From: Streptomyces xylophagus
GTDB taxonomy: Bacteria > Actinomycetota > Actinomycetes > Streptomycetales > Streptomycetaceae
Reading direction: 5' to 3'
Length of the DNA stretch: 64,000 nt
NCBI RefSeq assembly: GCF_000716435.1
Contig: NZ_JNWO01000002.1
Coordinates: 1-64,000 of the forward strand
Under the pieces are notes generated by a model. It was given only the letters and a program-made list of their open reading frames with translations. It did no database searches and was not told where the DNA came from. The position numbers and the translations under genes are program-made. Numbering within the stretch: the stretch's first letter is position 1; each line of letters begins with the position of its first letter. Positions 43,165 through 51,910 of this stretch are shown one piece after another.

Positions 43165-43532
43165 GCAGCGCACCCCGCTACATCCACCACGTCAACTTCC
43201 CCACCACCGACCCCGACCGGACCGCCGAGTGGTACACGAAGGTCTTCGGGATGAAGCGGATCATGCCCAAGTCCAACTCCCGTGTGGTGCTGATGACCCG
43301 CGGCAACTTCGACCTCCACTTCACGCCGGTCGAGGAGATGGAGCGCATGGCGCCCTATCACTTCGCCGTCGAGGTCGACGACTGGGACGAGTTCCTCGCC
43401 CACATCACGGACCTGGGCATCCGCCACACCCGGCCGATCGAACGGCCCGAGAACCAGTCGAAGTTCTGCTACATCCACGACCCCGACCACACCATGATCG
43501 AGCTCGTCTTCCATGGTCGCCGCCCCAACTGA
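43161..43532 (+). CDS. single-domain VOC protein
   Basis: 123 residues: RYIHHVNFPTTDPDRTAEWYTKVFGMKRI, APYHFAVEVDDWDEF and DPDHTMIELVFHG. Single VOC modules dimerise to form two metal sites; here His in IHHVNF, His in YHFAV and Glu in MIELVF are placed as metal ligands, so an isomerase, lyase or small dioxygenase is possible. The ATG overlaps the FAH stop (ATGA), coupling the two enzymes. No closer family can be named. Confidence 0.82.
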   Translation: MSSAPRYIHHVNFPTTDPDRTAEWYTKVFGMKRIMPKSNSRVVLMTRGNFDLHFTPVEEMERMAPYHFAVEVDDWDEFLAHITDLGIRHTRPIERPENQSKFCYIHDPDHTMIELVFHGRRPN

Positions 43533-43558
43533 TCCCCCGCGTACAGGAGTTCACCCCC

Positions 43559-44344
43559 ATGCCCCTCGCCGACTCCGACGGCACCTCCATCTACTACGAG
43601 CGCCACGGCAGTGGTCCGGCGATCCTGTTCGTGCACGGCAGCGGCGGTCACCACGCCGCCTGGTGGCAGCAAGTGGCCGCACTGCGCGAGGAGTTCACGG
43701 TCGTCACCGTGGACCTGCGCGGCTTCGGCAAGTCCGACTCGTCCATGCCCGAGTTCGACGGGCAGGACTTCCCTGGCGACGTCGTCGCCGTACTTGACCA
43801 AGAAGACCTGACCGACGCCATGCTCGTCGGCCAGTCCATCGGCTCGGTCGCCGCCCTGCGCGCCGGACTGCTGCGGCCTGAGCGGGTCGGCTCCGTCGTG
43901 CTCGGTCACTCGCTGGGCGGCATCAGCCACCCCGAGCTGAAGGAACTGGCCGCCGCCGACCGGGCCGAAGCCGTCAAACTGCCGGTCATCGACCGCCTGT
44001 TGACGAAGCGGTTCCAGGAGGAGCGGGCCGACCTCACCTTCCTGTTCCAGCAGATGGGCACGTTCAACGTCGCCAAGATGCAGGATCTGCGGAACCTCGA
44101 CACCAACGGCCCCTCCCTGGACGACATTCGGGCCTCGGGCGTCAAGGTCGCCTTCCTCGCGGGCGAGAAGGACGCGGTGCTCAGCGTGAAGACCGTGACC
44201 CGCGCCCACGAACTGCTGCCCGGCTCGCACCTGGAGATCGTCCCGGACGCCCCGCACTCCATGTACTGGGAGACGCCCGCCGCGTACAACGCCGCCGTCG
44301 CCCACCTGCGCCGCACCCTCACCGCACCGAAGGAAGCAGCATGA
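43559..44344 (+). CDS. alpha/beta hydrolase, enol-lactonase/MCP-hydrolase-like
   Basis: 261 residues. Oxyanion loop LFVHGSGGHHAAWW, nucleophile Ser in LVGQSIGSVAAL and catalytic His in VPDAPHSMYWE with Asp in AGEKDAVL. Length and pattern agree with 3-oxoadipate enol-lactone hydrolases and C-C meta-cleavage-product hydrolases. GGAG lies about 9 nt before ATG 43559. It is followed by the GlcG gene with overlapping ATGA. Together with the VOC dioxygenase and FAH gene it supports ring-cleavage catabolism. Confidence 0.9.
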   Translation: MPLADSDGTSIYYERHGSGPAILFVHGSGGHHAAWWQQVAALREEFTVVTVDLRGFGKSDSSMPEFDGQDFPGDVVAVLDQEDLTDAMLVGQSIGSVAALRAGLLRPERVGSVVLGHSLGGISHPELKELAAADRAEAVKLPVIDRLLTKRFQEERADLTFLFQQMGTFNVAKMQDLRNLDTNGPSLDDIRASGVKVAFLAGEKDAVLSVKTVTRAHELLPGSHLEIVPDAPHSMYWETPAAYNAAVAHLRRTLTAPKEAA

Positions 44345-44823
44345 GCAGCCTCACCCTGGACGCCGCCGAGGAGATCATCGACGCCGCCCACAAACGCGCC
44401 CAGGCCATCGGGAAGGCGGTGAGCGTCGCCGTCGTGGACGCCGGCGGCTTCCCCATCGCCATCCGCCGCCCGGACGGCGCCCGCCCGCTCACCCCGGACA
44501 TCGCCCGCGCCAAGGCGTACACGGCGGCCATCATGCAGCGGCCCGGCAAGATGCTGAAGAAGTGGCAGGAGAGCCAGCCCGTCTTCTTCTCCCAGCTCTC
44601 CCAACTCCCCGGCGCCGCCATGCCGATCATGGCCACCGAGGGCAGCCTCACCATCAAGAAGGACGGCGAGATCATCGGCGGCCTCGGCATCGCGGGCGGC
44701 ACCGCGGACGAGGACCAGCAGATCGCCGAGGAGGTTCTCGCCTCCCTCGGCTACGAACTGGAGTTCGCCGCCTGGGGAGTTGCGGGAAAGCCCGCACCGT
44801 CCTCGCCCGGAAAGGACGCATGA
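44341..44823 (+). CDS. GlcG/HbpS family protein
   Basis: 160 residues. LTLDAAEEIIDAAHKRAQAIGKAVSVAVVDAGGFPIAIRRPDGARP, then IARAKAYTAAIMQRPGKML and GSLTIKKDGEIIGGLGIAGGTADEDQQIAEE define the GlcG/HbpS fold. Streptomyces HbpS binds heme and senses redox, but that protein is secreted; this one has no signal peptide and resembles the GlcG proteins found in glycolate, propanediol and aromatic operons, whose function is unsettled. ATG overlaps the hydrolase stop. Confidence 0.88.
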   Translation: MSSLTLDAAEEIIDAAHKRAQAIGKAVSVAVVDAGGFPIAIRRPDGARPLTPDIARAKAYTAAIMQRPGKMLKKWQESQPVFFSQLSQLPGAAMPIMATEGSLTIKKDGEIIGGLGIAGGTADEDQQIAEEVLASLGYELEFAAWGVAGKPAPSSPGKDA

Positions 44824-44826
44824 GCC

Positions 44827-45855
44827 ATGGCGGATACGTTCAACTACCGCATCGACCACCAGGGCAGCCTGGTCCGCCCCGCTGAACTCACCGCGGCACG
44901 CGCGGCCGGCGACCCCGAGGCGCTGAAGGAGGCGGAACTCCAGGCCGTCAGGGACGCGGTCGTCTTCCAGCGCAAGCTGCGCTCCACCGTCGTCACCGAC
45001 GGCGACTTCCCCCGAGAAGACTTCCGCAGCGCGGTGTTTGACGGAGTATCAGGTTTCCGGCGGACGGACGAGACCGACACCGACGGCCTGGTCCGCTGGG
45101 TCGCGGAGTCCCTCCCGAAGGCCAACGGCCCGCTGCTCGCGGACTGGGCGGCACGCCTCACCGAGCTGACGGTGATCGCCCCGAAGGCCTCGCTGCCCTC
45201 GCCTGCGTACCTCGCGGCCACCACCTTCCAACCGGGCCTGGGCCCCTCCTCCGCACGGGAGTTGGGGGAGGCCCTCGCGGAGATCGTCCTCGCCGAGATA
45301 GAGCTGCTGGTCTCCAAGGGCGTCCGCCTGATCCAGCTCAACAACCCACTCCTGCTCCGCCAGTTGGGCACCGACCCGGCCGACTCCGGCGCGCTCTCCT
45401 TCGCGGACGCCCTAGCCGTCGACGCCCTGGCGGTACGCCTGGACGAGCGCCCCGAGGGCGTACGGATCGGCGTGGCCCCCGGCCCGATCGCCCCGGCCGC
45501 GGTGGACCTGTCCCGTGCCGAGCAGCTCTACGGCGCGATCGGCGCCGACCGCTGGATCCTCCCCTTCGACCAGGGCACCCCGGCCGAACTTGCCCTGGTC
45601 AAGGCCTTGCCGGAGGACCGGGACTTCTGCCTGGGTGTCGTCGACGCGACCGTGCCCGCGCTGGAGGGCATCGACACGGTGATGGCGAGGCTCGACGCGG
45701 TGGGCGAGTTCAAGGACCTGGAGGACGGGGCCGTAGCGCCGTCCCGGGGCTTCGCCGACGTGGCGAGCCGGCCGTTGCTGACCACCGAGGAACAGCGCCG
45801 GAAGATCGAGCTGGTGGAGACGGTGGCACGGTACGTGTGGGGCAACGAGTTCTGA
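44827..45855 (+). CDS. MetE-like (cobalamin-independent methionine synthase fold) protein
   Basis: 342 residues resembling the C-terminal TIM barrel of MetE: YRIDHQGSLVRPAELTAAR, TVVTDGDFPREDFRSAVF, LGEALAEIVLAEIELLVSKGVRLIQLNNP, DFCLGVVDATVPALEGID and QRRKIELVETVARYVWG. The catalytic zinc motif of MetE (HxC before the SEF-like segment) is absent: the equivalent strand reads GVRIGVAPGPIAPA. It therefore probably does not methylate homocysteine by the usual chemistry. Within an aromatic operon it could take part in methyl transfer or act as a C-C/C-O lyase, but this is speculative. A terminator follows. Confidence 0.8.
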   Translation: MADTFNYRIDHQGSLVRPAELTAARAAGDPEALKEAELQAVRDAVVFQRKLRSTVVTDGDFPREDFRSAVFDGVSGFRRTDETDTDGLVRWVAESLPKANGPLLADWAARLTELTVIAPKASLPSPAYLAATTFQPGLGPSSARELGEALAEIVLAEIELLVSKGVRLIQLNNPLLLRQLGTDPADSGALSFADALAVDALAVRLDERPEGVRIGVAPGPIAPAAVDLSRAEQLYGAIGADRWILPFDQGTPAELALVKALPEDRDFCLGVVDATVPALEGIDTVMARLDAVGEFKDLEDGAVAPSRGFADVASRPLLTTEEQRRKIELVETVARYVWGNEF

Positions 45856-45862
45856 CGCACGA

Positions 45863-45892
45863 GCCGGGAAGCGCGTCCCAGCGCTTCCCGGC
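45863..45892. terminator. 12-bp hairpin terminator between convergent genes
   Basis: GCCGGGAAGCGC (45863-45874) and GCGCTTCCCGGC (45881-45892) are perfectly complementary with a 6-nt loop. It sits between the stop of the MetE-like gene (45855) and the convergent ABM gene stop (45902). Confidence 0.9.
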
Positions 45893-45901
45893 AGGGGTGT
45901 C

Positions 45902-46189
45902 TCAGAGCACCTCGGCGAAGGTCACCTTGCGGTCGGTCAGCAGCGGCCAAATCGCCTGCACGATCAGCTCGTCGAAGTGCTCGGCCGCCTTGTGCGCGTC
46001 GAAACCGGCCCGGTCGGCGTACTGCTCGTACAGCACGAAACTGCCCGGTGCGTCCGCCTCGGCGTGCACCTCGTACGCCAGGTTCCCCGGCTCGGCACGG
46101 GTGTGCTCGCGCACCTTCAGCAACGCGGCGCGCACCGTGGCCTCGTCGGCGGGCTCGCAGAAGTAGTGGGCGATGACTGCGTAGGCCAT
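45902..46189 (-). CDS. antibiotic biosynthesis monooxygenase (ABM) family protein
   Basis: 95 residues with the dimeric ferredoxin-like ABM fold: YAVIAHYFCEPADEATVRAALLKVREHTRAEPGNLAYEVHAEADAPGSFVLYEQYADRAGFDAHKAAEHFDEL. The conserved His and the YEQY/HF pattern are typical. Members range from cofactor-free quinone-forming oxygenases to YgiN/LsrG-like isomerases and to proteins with unknown roles. It is the only leftward gene inside module B after the cupin and is divergent from the second aldehyde dehydrogenase, sharing its 258-bp upstream region. Confidence 0.85.
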   Translation of the reverse strand: MAYAVIAHYFCEPADEATVRAALLKVREHTRAEPGNLAYEVHAEADAPGSFVLYEQYADRAGFDAHKAAEHFDELIVQAIWPLLTDRKVTFAEVL

Positions 46190-46212
46190 GTCGTGTCTCT
46201 CCTCAACGGATC

Positions 46213-46236
46213 TTCGATCGAATCCTCAGTGGATTC
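46213..46236. promoter_or_regulatory. palindromic elements in divergent ABM/aldehyde dehydrogenase region
   Basis: TTCGATCGAA (46213-46222) is a perfect 10-bp palindrome, immediately followed by GAATCC (46220-46225)/GGATTC (46231-46236) around a 5-nt centre. It lies 24 bp before the ABM gene start and over 200 bp from the dehydrogenase start, so it more likely controls the former. Confidence 0.35.
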
Positions 46237-46447
46237 TCGGCTCCCGGCGGGCCGGCGCATGCCGTCCGGCCTGCCGATTCCAGCACGGATCAACCCTCCG
46301 CCGACCTGCGCGCGGCGCAAGCAATGCCTGCCTCTGCGGGACTGGTGGCACCGCCCCCACATGGTGTGTTGTCGCATCCGGCCCACTGTGGCCGCTGACT
46401 GTGCAGACCGCGGACCCGCACCGCGGCGGACGAAGGAAGTGATCTTC

Positions 46448-47896
46448 ATGCGAAGCCTGGAAACCCTCTCCGGTGGAGAGTGGGTGGCGACCGGCGAGTG
46501 GATCGAGGTACAGAACCCCGCCGACGTCCGCACCCCCCTCGCGCGCATCCCCGCCCTCGCCGCCAAGGACGTCACCCGCGCCTACGACCACGCCGAGCGC
46601 GGCTTCGCCGTATGGAAGCGCACCAGCCCCTTCGAACGAGCCCGCGTCTTCACCGAGGCGGCCCGACTGATCCGCGACCGTGTCGACGAGATCGCCGCCG
46701 ACGTCACCGCCGAGAACGGCAAGACCGGCGCCGAGGCCCGCGGCGAGACCCTCAAGGCCGCCGACTTCCTCGACTACTACGCGGGCCTGGCCCGCCAGGG
46801 CTACGGCACCCTCCTGCACGACGCCCGCCCGCACACCCGCGTGCACACCCAGCGCGAACCGATCGGCGTGATCCTCGTGATCAGCCCCTGGAACGACCCG
46901 CTGATCACCCCGGCCCGCAAGCTCGCCCCGCTGCTGGCCACCGGCAACGCGGCCGTGTTCAAGCCGGCCACCGAGACACCGTTGTCGGGCCTGCACTTCG
47001 CCCGCGCCCTGCACGACGCCGGCCTCCCCGCCGGTGTCCTCAACGTGGTGACGGGCCGCACCGCCGAGATCGAGGAGGCGCTCCTCGACGACCCGCGCAT
47101 CGTCGGCATCACCTTCACCGGCTCCAACGAGGTCGGCAACCGCATCCGCCGCCGCCTCGCCGACCGCAACGTCCGCTTCCAGGGCGAACTCGGCGGCAAG
47201 AACGCCTCCGTCGTGCTCAAGGACGCCGACCTGCCGTTCGCCGCGAAGACCGTCGTAGCCGCCTCCTTCGGACAGGCCGGCCAGCGCTGCACCGCCACCA
47301 GCCGTGTCGTCGTAGAACAGCCGGTGTACGAAGAGTTCACCCGCCTCCTGGTCGCCGAGGTCGAGGCGCTGAAGGTCGGCCCGGGCAGTGACCCGACGAC
47401 CACCCTGTGCCCGTTGTCCAGCCCGAAGCAGCGCGACAGCGTGCTCGCCCACATCGAAGGGGCCGTCGAGCAAGGCGCCACCGTCCTCACCGGCGGCCGG
47501 GCGGACACCGAGGGCGACCACGCGCACGGCTGCTTCGTCCAGCCGACCGTGCTCGCCGGCATCACGCCCGAGACGTCGATCTGGCGCGAGGAGGTCTTCG
47601 GCCCGGTGCTCGCGATCCGCGCCGTAGAAGACTTTACGCAGGCCGTCGAGGCCGTCAACGACTCCGACTTCGGGCTCGCCGCCGCCGTCTTCACCCGCGA
47701 CCTCGCCTCCGCGCTCCGCTTCGCGGACGAGGCCGAGTGCGGGCAGATCGCGGTCAACGCGACCACTCCCGGCTGGGACGTCCACCTGCCCTTCGGCGGA
47801 TTCCACGACTCCGGCACCGGTTACAAGGAGCAGGGCGACGAAGTCCTGCGCTTCTCCACCCGGGTCAAGACCGTCGCCATCCACATCGGCGCCTGA
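46448..47896 (+). CDS. aldehyde dehydrogenase, benzaldehyde/vanillin-dehydrogenase-like
   Basis: 482 residues. Oxyanion Asn in ISPWNDPLITPARK, general-base Glu in QGELGGKNASVVLKDADL, nucleophile Cys in GQAGQRCTATSR and EEVFGPVLAI. The GGKNASVVLKDADL segment resembles vanillin/benzaldehyde and semialdehyde dehydrogenases. ATG 46448 with AAGGAAG upstream; an in-frame GTG at 46439 is too close to that site. Downstream come the LhgO-like oxidase, amidohydrolase, TPP enzyme and Ldh genes. As the TPP enzyme would make an aldehyde, this dehydrogenase is the natural next step. Confidence 0.92.
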   Translation: MRSLETLSGGEWVATGEWIEVQNPADVRTPLARIPALAAKDVTRAYDHAERGFAVWKRTSPFERARVFTEAARLIRDRVDEIAADVTAENGKTGAEARGETLKAADFLDYYAGLARQGYGTLLHDARPHTRVHTQREPIGVILVISPWNDPLITPARKLAPLLATGNAAVFKPATETPLSGLHFARALHDAGLPAGVLNVVTGRTAEIEEALLDDPRIVGITFTGSNEVGNRIRRRLADRNVRFQGELGGKNASVVLKDADLPFAAKTVVAASFGQAGQRCTATSRVVVEQPVYEEFTRLLVAEVEALKVGPGSDPTTTLCPLSSPKQRDSVLAHIEGAVEQGATVLTGGRADTEGDHAHGCFVQPTVLAGITPETSIWREEVFGPVLAIRAVEDFTQAVEAVNDSDFGLAAAVFTRDLASALRFADEAECGQIAVNATTPGWDVHLPFGGFHDSGTGYKEQGDEVLRFSTRVKTVAIHIGA

Positions 47897-47928
47897 GCAA
47901 GCCGTAGGACAGAGAGAGGAGGATGCCG

Positions 47929-49137
47929 ATGGCTGACGAGACGATCGGCATCGTCGGCGCCGGCATCGTGGGCCTGGCCACCGCCCGCGAGATCGCCCTG
48001 CGCCGCCCCGGCACCCGGGTCGTGGTCCTGGAGAAGGAACACGAGGTCGCCGTCCACCAGACCGGCCACAACTCCGGCGTCGTGCACGCCGGCATCTACT
48101 ACGCGCCGGGCAGCCTCAAGGCCGACCTGTGCGTCCGGGGCGTATCGATCCTGCGCGAGTACTGCCAGGACCGCGGGCTGCCGTACGACGAGATCGGCAA
48201 GCTCGTAGTGGCCGTACGCCAGGACGAGTTGGGCCGGATGGAGAACCTCTACGAGCGGGCCAGGAACAACCACGTGCCCGAACTCCGCAAGATCTCCCAG
48301 GAGGAGATCAAGGAGCTGGAGCCCCACGCGGGAGGCATCGCGGCCCTGCACTCCCCGCGCACCGCGATCACCGACTACCCGGCGATCGCCCGCGAGTTCG
48401 CCAAGGACATCGAGGCGTCCGGGGGAGAGGTTCGGCTCGGTTTCCCGGTCACGTCCATCACCACCGTGCCGGGCGCCATCGAGGTCGCGTCGGGACAGGA
48501 ACGCGTCCGCGTCGACCGGCTGATCCTCTGTGCGGGCCTGCACTCGGACGCCGTGGCGAAGCTCGCGCAGGACAAGAGGGAACCGAAGATCATCCCGTTC
48601 CGGGGCGAGTACATGCTCCTCAGACCCGAGCGCACGCACCTGGTGCGCGGGCTCATCTACCCGGTGCCGGACCCCCGTTACCCCTTCCTCGGCGTGCACT
48701 TCACCCCGCGTGTCGACGGCAGTGTCGAGGTCGGCCCGAACGCCGTCCTGGCCCTCGCCAGGGAGGGGTACAAGCTCAGCCGCTTCTCACTGAAGGACCT
48801 CGCCGGACTCGCCGCGTACCCCGGGTCCTGGCGGATGGCCGCCCAGCACTGGCGGACAGGCATCAAGGAGTACCGCGGCTCGCTCTCCGCGACGGCCTTC
48901 ATGAAGGACGCGAAGCTCTACGTCCCCGGAGTCGGCGTCTCCGACGTCGTACGCGGCGGAGCGGGCGTCCGGGCGCAGGCGCTGGACCCCGACGGCACGC
49001 TCGTGGACGACTTCCGCATCCATCAGGTGGGCCGGATCACAGCCGTCCGCAACGCGCCCTCGCCGGCCGCCACGGCCTCCATGGCGATCGCCGAGCACAT
49101 CGTCGGCGCGGTGTTCGACACTCCGTCCGCACACTGA
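47929..49137 (+). CDS. LhgO-like FAD-dependent 2-hydroxyacid oxidase/dehydrogenase
   Basis: 402 residues. FAD-binding GIVGAGIVGLATAREIALRRPGTRVVVLEKE, then VAVHQTGHNSGVVHAGIYYAPGSLKADLCVRG, the signature of L-2-hydroxyglutarate oxidases (QTGHNSGVIHAGIYY), and C-terminal LYVPGVGVSDVVRGGAGVRAQAL. These oxidise L-2-hydroxy acids to 2-oxo acids, passing electrons to the membrane quinone pool or oxygen. The true start is ATG 47929 (MADETIG), with AGGAGG 6 nt before it; ATG 47923 touches that site. In this cluster a larger or aromatic 2-hydroxyacid is plausible in place of 2-hydroxyglutarate. Confidence 0.87.
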   Translation: MADETIGIVGAGIVGLATAREIALRRPGTRVVVLEKEHEVAVHQTGHNSGVVHAGIYYAPGSLKADLCVRGVSILREYCQDRGLPYDEIGKLVVAVRQDELGRMENLYERARNNHVPELRKISQEEIKELEPHAGGIAALHSPRTAITDYPAIAREFAKDIEASGGEVRLGFPVTSITTVPGAIEVASGQERVRVDRLILCAGLHSDAVAKLAQDKREPKIIPFRGEYMLLRPERTHLVRGLIYPVPDPRYPFLGVHFTPRVDGSVEVGPNAVLALAREGYKLSRFSLKDLAGLAAYPGSWRMAAQHWRTGIKEYRGSLSATAFMKDAKLYVPGVGVSDVVRGGAGVRAQALDPDGTLVDDFRIHQVGRITAVRNAPSPAATASMAIAEHIVGAVFDTPSAH

Positions 49138-49305
49138 GAATGCCCTGCGTACAGCGGTGTTTCGCGCAACTACTGCTTGCACTCCCAGGGCTCCGCAAGG
49201 CCTCGCGACCCGCCTAGCGTTCCTTCCGTCAACACCGCCTCACGATCCGCTTCCCACGACCTTTCAAAGACCTTCGATGGACCTTCGAGAGAAAGAGCTC
49301 AGGAC

Positions 49306-50166
49306 ATGTTCGTTGTCGACACGCAGATCCACATCTGGAAGGAAGAGACCCCGGACCGCCCCTGGGTCCCGGGCGCGCGGGAGCGCATCCGCCTCAACGG
49401 ACACCGCGAGGACCCCTTCTCCTACGAGGAGGCCCTGGAGCTGATGGACGAGGCCGGCGTGAACCGGGCCCTGATCCTGCCGCCGTCCTGGGAGGGCGAC
49501 CGTATCGACTACGCCCTGGAGGCCTGCGAGGCGTACCCGGACCGTTTCGGGATCATGGCGCGTATCCCGCAGAACAAGCCCGAAGAGGGCAAGGCGATGC
49601 TGGCCGACTTCGCGCAGAACCCGCATGTGAAGGGCACGCGCCTGACCTTCCACCGGCCGCAGGACCGCAACTGGATGATCGACGGCACCAACGACTGGTA
49701 CTGGCCGATCGCCGAGGAACTGCGCGTCCCGACGATGGTCCACGCGCCCATCTGGAAGCGGGAGTTGGGCGAGATCGCCGCCAAGCACCCCGAGCTGAAG
49801 ATCATCATCGACCACATGGGCATCATGGCCCGCTGCGTCGACGACGCGATCGGCTACTGGGTCTCGGAGACCGCCGACCTCGCCGCCCACCCGAACATCT
49901 ACGTGAAGCTCTCGGCGCTCCCGGGCTACTCCACGCAGCCGTTCCCGAACAACAACATCCAGAAGTACGTCCGCGAGATGGTCGACAAGATGGGCCCGCA
50001 GCGCTGCTTCTACGGCACCGACATCACCCGGCTGCTCGGGCACGGCATCACGTACACCGACACGATCGAGCAGTTCACCAAGCACTGGGACTTCACGCCC
50101 GAGGAGCTTGAATGGATCATGGGCCGCGGTATCTCCGAGGTCCTGAACTGGCCGATCGAGGGCTGA
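49306..50166 (+). CDS. amidohydrolase_2 family metal-dependent hydrolase/decarboxylase
   Basis: 286 residues, TIM barrel. DTQIHIW at the N-terminus (the usual DxHxH reduced to a Q-H-I-H-like form), VKGTRLTFHRP, HAPIW, IIDHMGIMARC and the C-terminal FYGTDITRL with catalytic Asp are all in family position. Relatives include 2-pyrone-4,6-dicarboxylate lactonase (LigI) and 2-amino-3-carboxymuconate-type decarboxylases, both at home in aromatic catabolism. Choosing between them is not possible from motifs alone. ATG 49306, with AGGA immediately upstream. The TPP enzyme follows after 13 nt. Confidence 0.85.
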   Translation: MFVVDTQIHIWKEETPDRPWVPGARERIRLNGHREDPFSYEEALELMDEAGVNRALILPPSWEGDRIDYALEACEAYPDRFGIMARIPQNKPEEGKAMLADFAQNPHVKGTRLTFHRPQDRNWMIDGTNDWYWPIAEELRVPTMVHAPIWKRELGEIAAKHPELKIIIDHMGIMARCVDDAIGYWVSETADLAAHPNIYVKLSALPGYSTQPFPNNNIQKYVREMVDKMGPQRCFYGTDITRLLGHGITYTDTIEQFTKHWDFTPEELEWIMGRGISEVLNWPIEG

Positions 50167-50179
50167 GGAAACACGAGAG

Positions 50180-51889
50180 ATGACCGACACCACCAACTCC
50201 CCGGGCGCCGACGGCGGCGATGCTCTCGTTACCGCCTTCAACGCCGTCGGCGCCGACTACATCTTCTGCTCCTCGGGCTCCGAGTGGGCCCCGGTCTGGG
50301 AGTCCCTGGCCCGCCGGCACCGCGACGGACTGCCCTGCCCGCAGTACCTGGACCTGACCCACGAGACCGTCGCCGTCGGCATGGCCACCGGCTACGGCCT
50401 CATCAAGCGCCGGCCGCAGGGCGTTCTCCTGCATGCGGCGCCCGGTCTGCTCCAGGGCTCGATGGCCGTGCACGGGGCGCTGCTCGCGGGCGTCCCGATG
50501 GTGGTCAGCTCCTCGGAGTCCACCACGTACGGCGACGGCCCCGGCCAGGACCCGGGCGGCCAGTGGTATCGCAACCTCTCCATCGTCGGCGGCCCGCACC
50601 AGATCGCACAGCCCTTCACCAAGTGGTCCAACGAGGCCGCCAGCGTCCACACCCTTCCTACGATGGTGACGCGCGCGGCGGAACTGGCGTGGCGGGCCCC
50701 GGCGGGACCGGCGTACCTCAACGTCCCCCTGGAGATCCTGCTTGAGGAGTGGGACGGGCGAGAGGCCAAGCCGATCGTGGCCCCGGGCTCCACGCACAGC
50801 TCGCCCGAAGAGGTGGACCCGGTAGCCCAGTTGATCCGGGAGGCGTCCAACCCCGTCATCGTCACGGAGACGGCGGGCCGTGAGGCGGGCGGCTTCGAGG
50901 CCCTCGTCGCCTTCGCCGAGGCGTGGAACATCCCGGTCGTCGAGCCCGACTCGGCGGTCTGCGGCAACTTCCCGCGCACCCACCCGCTGCACGCCGGCAG
51001 TGACATCGGCCCGTGGATGGACGAGGCGGACCTGATCCTCCTCGTCAACTGCCGCGCACCCTTCTACCCGCCGTCGCGCCGCCCCTGCAAGGCGACCGTC
51101 GTCGTCATCGACGAGGTGCCGCAGCGCCCGCACGTCGTCTACCAAGTCCTGTTCGCCGACAAGTACTTGGAAGGGAACGTCACCAACACGCTGCGGCAGC
51201 TGGCCAAGCGGGCGAAGGATCTCGACGAGACGACTGTGGCGGAGCGCAGGGCCGCACAGGAGGCTCGCTTCGCGGCCGAGCAGACGGCGATCACCCAGGC
51301 CGAGACGAAGGCCGAAGGCGCCGAGGGCATCGACCCGGTTCTCGTCGCCGCCACGCTGCGCAAGCTGCTCGACGGCAGGGACGCGATCGTCGTCGACGAG
51401 ACCATCACCCACAGCCGCGTCGTCAAGCGCCACGTCCAAACGGCCGACCCCGACTCGTACTTCTACGTCCAGGGCGGCCTCGGCCAGGGCATCGCGGTCG
51501 CCCTCGGCGTCAAACTCGCCGCGAGGGAACGCCCGGTGGTGCTCACCATCGGGGACGGCGCGTTCACCTACAACCCGGTCATCCAGTCGTACGACGCCTC
51601 GAATGCCTACGAACTCCCTTTGCTGATCGTGGTGTTCAACAACCGCGTCTACAAGTCGATGAACCTCAACCACCGCAGGTTCTACCCCGAGGGCGCCGCC
51701 GCCGACACGGGGGAGTGGCTCGGCACCGATCTGCGCCGGCTGCCCCGACTCGCCGCGTTCGCCGAGCCGTTCGGGATGCACACCGAGACGGTCGACGCAC
51801 CCGAGGCTCTCGCGCCCGCGCTGGAGCGTGCGCTCAAGGCCGTGGCGGAGGGCACCACCGCCGTCGTCGACGTACTCGTCACCCGCTGA
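50180..51889 (+). CDS. thiamine-diphosphate-dependent 2-oxoacid decarboxylase-like enzyme
   Basis: 569 residues with the three ThDP domains. ThDP-activating Glu in LTHETVAVGMATGYG; central Rossmann-like domain; ThDP/Mg motif GDGAFTYNPVIQSYDASNAYELPLLIVVFNN (GDG...NN). The active-site stretch HAAPGLLQGSMAVHGALLAGVPMVV differs from acetolactate synthases and resembles benzoylformate/phenylpyruvate decarboxylase-type proteins. It would decarboxylate a 2-oxo acid to an aldehyde or ligate two carbonyls. It is flanked by a 2-hydroxyacid oxidase gene upstream and an Ldh-family gene downstream, both able to make its substrate. Confidence 0.87.
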   Translation: MTDTTNSPGADGGDALVTAFNAVGADYIFCSSGSEWAPVWESLARRHRDGLPCPQYLDLTHETVAVGMATGYGLIKRRPQGVLLHAAPGLLQGSMAVHGALLAGVPMVVSSSESTTYGDGPGQDPGGQWYRNLSIVGGPHQIAQPFTKWSNEAASVHTLPTMVTRAAELAWRAPAGPAYLNVPLEILLEEWDGREAKPIVAPGSTHSSPEEVDPVAQLIREASNPVIVTETAGREAGGFEALVAFAEAWNIPVVEPDSAVCGNFPRTHPLHAGSDIGPWMDEADLILLVNCRAPFYPPSRRPCKATVVVIDEVPQRPHVVYQVLFADKYLEGNVTNTLRQLAKRAKDLDETTVAERRAAQEARFAAEQTAITQAETKAEGAEGIDPVLVAATLRKLLDGRDAIVVDETITHSRVVKRHVQTADPDSYFYVQGGLGQGIAVALGVKLAARERPVVLTIGDGAFTYNPVIQSYDASNAYELPLLIVVFNNRVYKSMNLNHRRFYPEGAAADTGEWLGTDLRRLPRLAAFAEPFGMHTETVDAPEALAPALERALKAVAEGTTAVVDVLVTR

Positions 51890-51910
51890 ACCAGGAAGGC
51901 ACCCGCCACC

